From positions 86,294,748-86,358,747 of the forward strand of contig CM056742.1 of assembly GCA_029851415.1 (NCBI GenBank): DNA of 64,000 nt, given 5' to 3'. Origin of the DNA: Eretmocerus hayati. Taxonomy: Eukaryota; Arthropoda; Insecta; Hymenoptera; Aphelinidae. Under the pieces are notes generated by a model. The model saw only the letters and a list, made by a program, of their open reading frames with translations, was not told the origin of the DNA and made no database searches. Positions 57,001 through 64,000 of this stretch are shown piece after piece (positions within the stretch are counted from its first letter, which is position 1; every line of letters starts with the position of its first letter). Position numbers and translations under genes: made by a program.

Positions 57001-60000
57001 TTGATTGGATGGATATCTGGATGGGTCGGATGAATGGGATGGATGGGATGGTGAGATGGGTCAGATGGGTGGGCTGGATGAGATCGATTGGGTGGATGGC
57101 TGGGTGCGTCGGATGGCTGGGATGGATCGGTGGGATGGACGGATTGGGTGGATGGATGGATGGCATGGACGGATGGGATGGGATGGTTTGATAGGTTGCA
57201 TGGATGGGACGGTTGGATGGATGGAACGATGGGATGGATGAATGGGATGGTTGGATGGATGGGCTAGATGGGATTGATTTCATGTTTGTCTGGATGGCTC
57301 GGATGAATGGGAAGGATGAGATGGTGTGATGGGTCGGATGGGATGGATTGGAACGATGGGGTGGAAGGATGGATGGGATGGATGGGTAGAGCGGATGGAT
57401 GGATAATAGGATCAGATGGTTGGATAGATGGGATCATTCGGATCGATGGCTGGATGGGTCGTATGGGATGGGATAGGTGGGATGGTGTGACGGGTCGGAC
57501 GGTATGGATGGGATGGATGTATGGCGTGGATGGGTGGTTGGGATGGATTGAGGGATTGGAACGATGGGGTGGAAAGATGGATGGGATGGATTTATATGTC
57601 AAATGGATGGGATGGATGGATTGATGGGATGGTTGGATGGATGAGATGGATGAGATTAATTAGGTGGATGCTGGATGGGTCAAATGGATGGGATGGAGCG
57701 ATGGGATAGTTGCATTGATGGGCTGGTTTGGAATGATTGGATGGATGTCTGAATGGGTCGGATGAATGAGATTGATGGGATGGTGTGATGGGTCAGATGG
57801 GTGGGATAGATGAGATGGATGGTGGGATCGTTGGATGAGTCGTATGGATAGGGAGGATGACAGTATGGGTAGTATAGATAGGAATTGATGGATGGTATGG
57901 ATAGGATGGTTGGATGGGATGGATAGATGGTTCAGATGGATGGGATGGATGGGTCAGATGGGTGCTATGGAAGGATGGATGGATGGGATTGATCAATAAT
58001 ATGGATGGATGGGACGAATTGATGGGTTGGATGGATGGGGTGGTTGGATGGATGGGCTGGATGGGATCAATTGGATGGATCGCTGGATGGGATCGATTGG
58101 ATGGATGGTTCGATCGGTCAGATGGAATGGATGGATGGGGTGGATGGATGGATGGATGAGATGTAATGATTGGTCGCATGGATAAGATAGTGGGATTGAT
58201 AGGATGGCGGGAGGGGTGGGATAGATGAGATGGATGGTGGGATGGTTCGATGGGTCGTATGGATAGGGATTGATGGATGGTATAGATAGGATGGTTGGAT
58301 GGGATGGAAGGTTGGTTCAGATGGATGGGATGGATGGATGGGATGGATGGGTCAGATTGGTGGTATGGAAGGATGGATGGATGGGATTGATCAATGAAAT
58401 GGATGGATGGGGTCGATGGATGGATGTATGAGATGGAATGATCGGTCGCATGGATAAGATGATGGTATTGATAGGATGGCGGGAGAGGTGAGATAGATGG
58501 ATGGATGGGATGATTGGATGGATGGTATCCATCGGATGGATGTCTGGATGGGTCGTACGGATGGGATGGATGTATGGGATGGATTGGATGGTGTGATGGG
58601 TCGTATGGAATATATGGATGGGTTGTATGCATGGGGTGGATGGATGGGATTGATTGATGGGATGGATTCGATGGTGTGATGAGACGGATGGCATAGATGG
58701 ATGAGATGGATTGATGGGTCAGATGGATGGGGTGGATGGGATGTATAGATAGATAGGATGGTTGGATGGAAGGTGTGGATGAGATCAATCAGGTGGATGG
58801 CTGGATGGGTCAGATGGATGAGATGGAGCGATGTGATGGTTGGATCGATGGGATGGATGGATGGATGGATGGATGAGATGGAATTATTGGTCGCATGGAT
58901 AAGATGGTGGGATTGATAGGATGGCGGGAGGGGTGGGATAGATGAGATGGATGGTGGTATGGTCCGATGGGTCGTATGGATAGGGATTGATGGATGGTAT
59001 AGATAGGATGGTTGGCTGGGATGGATGGTTGGTTCAGATGGATGGGATGGATGGATGGGATGGATGGGTCAGATTGGTGGTATGGAAGGATGGATGGATG
59101 GGATTGATCAATGAAATGGATGGATGGGGTCGATGGATGGATGTATGAGATGGAATGATCGGTCGCATGGATAAGATGATGGTATTGATAGGATGGCGGG
59201 AGAGGTGAGATAGATGGATGGATGGGATGATTGGATGGATGGTATCCATCGGATGGATGTCTGGATGGGTCGTACGGATGGGATGGATTGGATGTGTAAT
59301 GGGTCGTATGGAATATATGGATGGGTTGTATGCATGGGGTGGATGGATGGGATTGATTGATGGGATGGATTGGATGGTGTGATGAGTCGGATGGCATAGA
59401 TGGATGAGATGGATTGATGGGTCGGATGGATGGGGTGGATGGGATGGATAGATAGATAGGATGGTTGGATGGAAGGTGTGGATGAGATCAATTAGGTGGA
59501 TGGCTGGATGGGTCAGATGGATGAGATGGAGCGATGTGATGGTTGGATCGATGGGATGGATGGATGGATGGATTAATGGTTGGTTCGTTGGGAGGTTGGA
59601 TGGATGAGATTGATTTGATGGATGGCTGGAGGATGGGTCGTATGGATGGGATAGATGGATGGGATGGATAGATGGGATAGATAGATGGATGGATGGATGG
59701 ATGGATGGATGGATGAATGGTTGGATCGTTGGGATGGTTGGATGGATGAGATTGATTGGATGGATGGCTGGACGATGGGTCGTATGAATGGGATAGATGG
59801 ATGGGATGGATAGATGGGATGGATGGTATGGTGTGATGGGTCGGATGGGTGAAATGGTCGGGATAGATAGGATGGTTGGATGGGATGGATGGATGAGATG
59901 AATGGGATGGATGGATGAAATGGATGGGATGTTTGGATGATTTGAATGAATGGGATGGAAGGCTAGAAGGGTCGTATGGATGGGATGGATGGGATGGGAT

Positions 60001-61190
60001 GGATGGCTGGTTGGGTTCGGGTCGATGGGATGGATGAATGGGGTGGGTGGATGTGTTGGTTGGATGGGAGTGATGGGTGGGATGAGTGCATGGATAGGTC
60101 GGATGGTTGGAGTGATGATATTGTTGGATGTGATGGTTAGATGGATGGCTTGCATGGATGAGAAAAATGAATGGGATGATTGAATGGATGGATGGGATGG
60201 TTGGATGGATGGTGTGGATGAGATCAATAAGGTGGATCGCTGGATGGGTCGGATGGATGAGATGGAGCGATGTGATGGTTGCATCGATGGATGAATGGTT
60301 GGATGGATGGGATGGTTGGATGGATGAGATTGATTGGATGGATGGCCGGAGGATGGGTCGTATCGATGGGATAGATGGATGGGATGGATAGTCGAGATGG
60401 ATGGTATGGTGAGATGGGTCGGATGGGTGAAATGGATGAGATGGATGGGATGGTTGGGTGGGTCGGATAGATAGGCTGGATGGCTGGATGGGTCGTATGG
60501 ATGGGATGGATGGATGGGATAGATAGGATGGTTTGATGGGATGGGTGGAGGGATGGATGGATGGATGGATGGATGGATGGATGGATGGATTGATGGATGG
60601 ATGGATGGATGAATGAATAGTTGGATCGTTGGGATGGTTGGATGGATGAGATTGATTGGATGGATGGCTGGAGGATGGGTCGTATGGATGGGATAGATGG
60701 ATGGGATGGATGGATGGATGGATGGTACGGTGTGATGGGTCGGATGGGTGAACTGGATGAGATCGATGGGATAGATAGGATGGTTGGATGGGATGGATGG
60801 TTGAGATGAATGGGATGGATGGATAAAATGGATGGGATCGTTGGATGATGTGGATGGATGGGATGGATGTCTGGAAGGGTCGTATGGATGGGATGGATGC
60901 GATGGGATGGATGGCTGGTTGGATACGGGTGGATGCGATGGATGAATGGGGTGGGTGGATGGGTTGGTTGGATGGGAGTGATGGATGGGATGAGTGCATG
61001 GATGGGTCGGATGGTAGGAGTGATGAGATTGTTGGATGTGATGGTTAGACGGATGGCTTGCATGGATGAGAAAAATGAATGGGATGATTGAATGGATGGA
61101 TGGGATGGACGGATGGATGGGTGGCATGGACGCATAAGATGGATGTAATGCATGGATGGGGGGATAGATGGGAGGCATGATTGGATTTGG
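54064..61190. repeat. 7.1-kb degenerate GGAT (TGGA) tetranucleotide array
   Basis: Almost pure (GGAT)n with interruptions such as GGTCGGATGG, GGCTGGATGG and GATAGATGG. Larger duplications lie on top of it: a block near 58190-58890 recurs about 717/703 bp downstream, and a block near 59580-60180 recurs 908 bp downstream. The many long frames (up to 714 codons) read as His/Pro/Ser/Ile or Trp/Gly/Met/Asp repeats in opposite strands and are artefacts of the tetranucleotide. Confidence 0.97.
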
Positions 61191-61943
61191 TGAGCCCTTC
61201 CCTCCAGCCTATCTATTTATCCATCCGACCCATCCATCCCATCCATCTAACGAATAACAAAAAATGTTATAGGGTCCTAGTGAACGTTTTTTCATCATAA
61301 TTTGAGCTATAGAATCGATAAATAATTTTAAGGAAGAGATTTGAATAACCTTGTACAATCGACCATTCCTTCCGCGTAGAATTACTCTGGTGACTCTTCG
61401 CTGTTTGTGATAAGATTCTCTCTACGATGATACCCAAACCAGGAAAACAGCATTCGGATTCGTTCTCTCAATCAGCTTCCTGTTTGAGTCACTCTCCCTA
61501 AAGATCTGGATCAGAGTGGTAGCTGTGTTTTCTGTCGTATAGTATACATTGTAAGAAATTCTCATGCAAAATTACAAGTCTTAGAAGGGGTAATATTTAG
61601 ATACCGCGCTGGGATGTGTGAATTTCCAAGCGGGTTGCAAATTCCATTTACCTGATGACGGTAAATTTCAGACCCGAAGGAGTCTTGTTCAACTAGAGCA
61701 TACGGGCTACTCAGAGTCTCTTTCTAATGAATTCGAGTCTTGGAATGGTGCATCTTAAACCACGATAATTTTGGAAAAGGTGATAAGACCACGCGAGTCG
61801 AAAATTAATCGCTTGAGATATAACCACTCGTCTGTGGAGGAGCTTCTCAGATCAGTTGTGCGTGGGCCTAGCAGAAAAGCTTCAGATCCGCGCATGCTCG
61901 TTTGAGCTGAAATTCACGAGCCTGAGCGAGCCTGAGCGACGAT
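61191..61943. other. Unique spacer between oppositely oriented arrays
   Basis: A short CCAT tract (about 61212-61249) opens it. The remaining 0.69 kb is ordinary sequence without recognised features. Confidence 0.5.
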
Positions 61944-62640
61944 CTATCCGACCCATACAGGCATCCATCACAACCATTCCATCCATTCATCCCGTCAATC
62001 CATCCCATCCATCCAACCATCTGATCCATCCATACCATCCATCCATCCCATTCATCCATCCATACCATCCATCCGACCGATCCATTCATCCATCCATCCA
62101 TCCATCCATACCATCCATCCAACCCATCCGTCCCGTCCGTCCATCCGACCCATTCACCCATCCATCCCATCCATCCCATTCATCCGACCCCTCCAACCCA
62201 TCCACCCAACCATCCATCCGATCCATCCATCCCATCCATCCAACCATCCCATCCATCCATCCTTCCGACTCATCATGCCATCCATCCCATCCATCCACCT
62301 CAACCATCCATCATATTCATCCATCCCATTCATCCATCCATCCCATCCTTCCATCCATCCATCCATTCCATCCATCCATACCATCCATCCGATCCATCCA
62401 TCCCATCCATCCAACCATCCCATCCATCCATCCTTCCGACTCATCATGCCATCCATCCCATCCATCCACCTCAACCATCCATCATATTCATCCATCCCAT
62501 GCATCTAACCATCCCATCCCATTCATCAGACTCATCCATCCATCCCATTCATCCATCCATCCCACCCATACCGTCCATCCATCCATCCCACCCATACCGT
62601 CCATCCATCCATCCCATCCATCCATCCCATCTACGCATCT
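61944..62640. repeat. 0.7-kb CCAT array, inverted relative to the GGAT array
   Basis: (CCAT)n with the same kinds of interruption (CCGACCCAT, CCAACCATC) as the reverse complement of the upstream array. A 171-bp unit containing GACTCATCATGCC is duplicated at about 62270 and 62441. The frame at 61856-62800 is a repeat artefact. Confidence 0.95.
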
Positions 62641-62719
62641 GTCCATTCATGAATTCATTCAGCTTCAATACTTGTATTCGACCCCTGCAGGACAGGCAAC
62701 CCGCTTCGTCATCCATACA

Positions 62720-62867
62720 AAAGTGTTACTCTTCGTCGTTCAGAAGAAAAAGTGTTACCCTTCGTCGTTGATAAGGAAAGGTGTTAGTCTTCGTCGTTGA
62801 TAATCGGCTCGGTGTTACTCTTCGTAGGAGCCGTCGTTATGTTGTATCTCTTCGCAATTCAGACCTT
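62720..62867. repeat. Tandem units with GTGTTACTCTTCGTCG core
   Basis: About five copies of GTGTTA(C/G)(T/C)CTTCGTCGTT with spacers. They share the core and the TTCGTAGGAG variant with the arms of the FB-like element at 34888-37182 (right-arm orientation). Confidence 0.65.
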
Positions 62868-63720
62868 CTATCGTCTAGGATCTGTTCTGTCAAAATATTT
62901 CGCAGCGCGTTTTCTGACCTCTCCCGTCGCGAATTTCAATATATCGACCCCCTTATTTGCATCTAATTCATTCCCTGAATCTTCTTCTCCAAAGATGTCC
63001 TTTTTGGATTCTACCGTTTCGCAAAATTCAAGGGACACTTCTGGGGGTTCTATCTCAATTTCTGTATCATTGATATTTATACAGATCGCGTGGGCTTTGC
63101 CATTGTCATTTGTTGCGACAAATTTCTAATAGGATCCCTTTTCCTAGGTCCTGAAGTCCTACGAATCCTACCTCAACATCATTTTCCACTTTCGCGTAGA
63201 CAACTTGTTTTGAGCGCGGGGGTATTTTGAATGTGACCTTCTCTACAGGAGGTATTTGCAACTCCGCAAGTTCAAGACACCTCGCTTTGGCGTGAATTAT
63301 TCACCCATGTTTTTCGAATTCCCTCCATTCTAGGAGTCTATCCGTATGAATCGCGAAACCATCTAACACAATATGGACATCACAATCTAGTGCATTCAAA
63401 TTCATCTTTATTTTCCTCAGAGTGGAACATCCCCCAGCGATAACGCCGCTGATTGATACAATATAGCCTCTATCAATAATTATATCTTCTTTGACGCATC
63501 TTTCAGCAATGTTATATCCGCCCCCGTTTCGGCGTAAAAATGCCACACATTATTCTTAAAATTGTCACTGTGAAACTCTACCACCGGATATTTTCGTTGA
63601 CTCGCATCGAGGCGACGAATGGAGACATGCCGCTGTGGTTTCTTCGGTTTATCTCGTTGTTTGTGCTCGACCCCGCGACTTGATGCTGTTATGGTCTTAT
63701 TCTCCTTCATGCACTGAATA
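62868..63720 (-). pseudogene. Gypsy-type protease and pre-RT remnant, frameshifted
   Basis: Remnant of a Ty3/gypsy-class Pol read on the minus strand. The protease core YAETGADITLL lies at about 63500-63540, with the Asp of the usual D-T-G active site replaced by Glu. Downstream, in another frame, come HIVLDGFAIHTDRLLEWREF (late protease) and then the protease-to-RT linker with IPPRSKQVVYAKVEN and GFVGLQDLGKGILLE. There are frameshifts between the protease pieces and near 63118, and a stop near 63303. The frame ends around 62880, where tandem repeat begins, so RT itself is absent. It is not functional. Confidence 0.7.
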
Positions 63721-63724
63721 AAAA

Positions 63725-63803
63725 GTGCGACCGCCGGGGAACGAACCGGCGACCTCTTGATCAAGAGACTGACACGCTGTTGACTGAGCTAGTCCGTCCG
63801 CAC
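63725..63803 (-). tRNA. tRNA-like sequence (probably pseudogene or SINE head)
   Basis: The minus strand has an A-box-like TAGCTCAGTCAACAGCG, an anticodon-arm-like TCTTGATCAAGA, a B box GGTTCGTTCCCC and a TTTTT run just after, like a pol III terminator. The outer GTGCG and CGCAC pair. Spacing is off: about five extra bases before the A box and an 8-nt T loop. A normal, functional tRNA is therefore unlikely. Confidence 0.4.
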
Positions 63804-64000
63804 CAAGCGGCGGTCCTTATATGTGATACACCTAAAATGCGGGCGCCTGTATAGCTTGCGCCCGTGAAATATCGAGCATCTTGGAAGTTTAAAGGATTTT
63901 CCCGATTACTTGATGAATTCTCATTCGGAGCTACATTGTTTGTATTCTGACCCCATCCCTCGTTTCGTTCGAAATAATTACCTCCGTTGTTATCATTTTG
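63804..64000. other. No recognised feature
   Basis: Short unique sequence to the window edge. GGGCGCCTGTA near 63840 resembles part of a tRNA-Lys primer complement but has no LTR next to it. Confidence 0.3.

Noticed and set aside
54051..61178. Very long frames of His-Pro-Ser-Ile or Met-Asp-Gly-Trp repeats (up to 714 codons)
   Set aside because: They are open only because a GGAT/ATCC tetranucleotide array has no stops in most frames; both strands are equally open.
61856..62800. 314-codon plus-strand frame
   Set aside because: It is made of (CCAT)n repeat plus short flanks; no domain.

Overview
The window is non-bacterial, repeat-dominated eukaryotic DNA, most likely from an arthropod (probably an insect). 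Evidence: one spliced host exon of the Ddi1 protease; a Tigger/pogo DNA transposon; Helitron helicase remnants; Ty3/gypsy-type LTR elements with tRNA-Arg and tRNA-Lys primer sites; a CR1/Jockey-group LINE; tRNA-derived SINEs; foldback elements; and many kilobases of simple or satellite repeat. No operons or bacterial signals are present. Almost all long open frames in the last 10 kb are by-products of a tetranucleotide array.

Layout. 0-0.8 kb: one Ddi1 exon (minus strand). 2.65-5.5 kb: a decayed Tigger element with a MITE nested in its transposase. 5.86-16.96 kb: a pair of about 0.9-kb LTRs with PBS and PPT at their inner edges, framing an old minus-strand retroelement that holds Helitron helicase debris and a second LTR/PBS junction. 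19.8-21 kb: a head-to-head cluster of tRNA-derived SINEs. 21-25 kb: repeated head modules, each followed by a different minisatellite. 25.73-32.64 kb: a pristine LTR retrotransposon (identical 1,448-bp LTRs, 4-bp TSD, tRNA-Arg PBS, PPT) that encodes a large Gag and no Pol. 32.9-37.2 kb: dispersed repeats and a Foldback-like element with a smaller foldback nested inside. 38.8-39.3 kb: a possible retroviral-type envelope remnant. 44.2-45.0 kb: an array of about 102-bp units, each with two palindromes. 45.63-50.69 kb: a full-length LINE with two intact ORFs and a 13-bp TSD. 51.8-53.4 kb: a large foldback. 54.06-62.65 kb: GGAT repeat that flips to CCAT. 62.87-63.8 kb: a gypsy-type protease/pre-RT remnant and a tRNA-like sequence.

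The most interesting object is the gag-only LTR retrotransposon. Its structure says it moved recently, yet it has no enzyme of its own, so it must borrow reverse transcriptase and integrase. The LINE also looks potentially competent. No host pathway can be reconstructed; Ddi1 is the only recognisable host gene segment.
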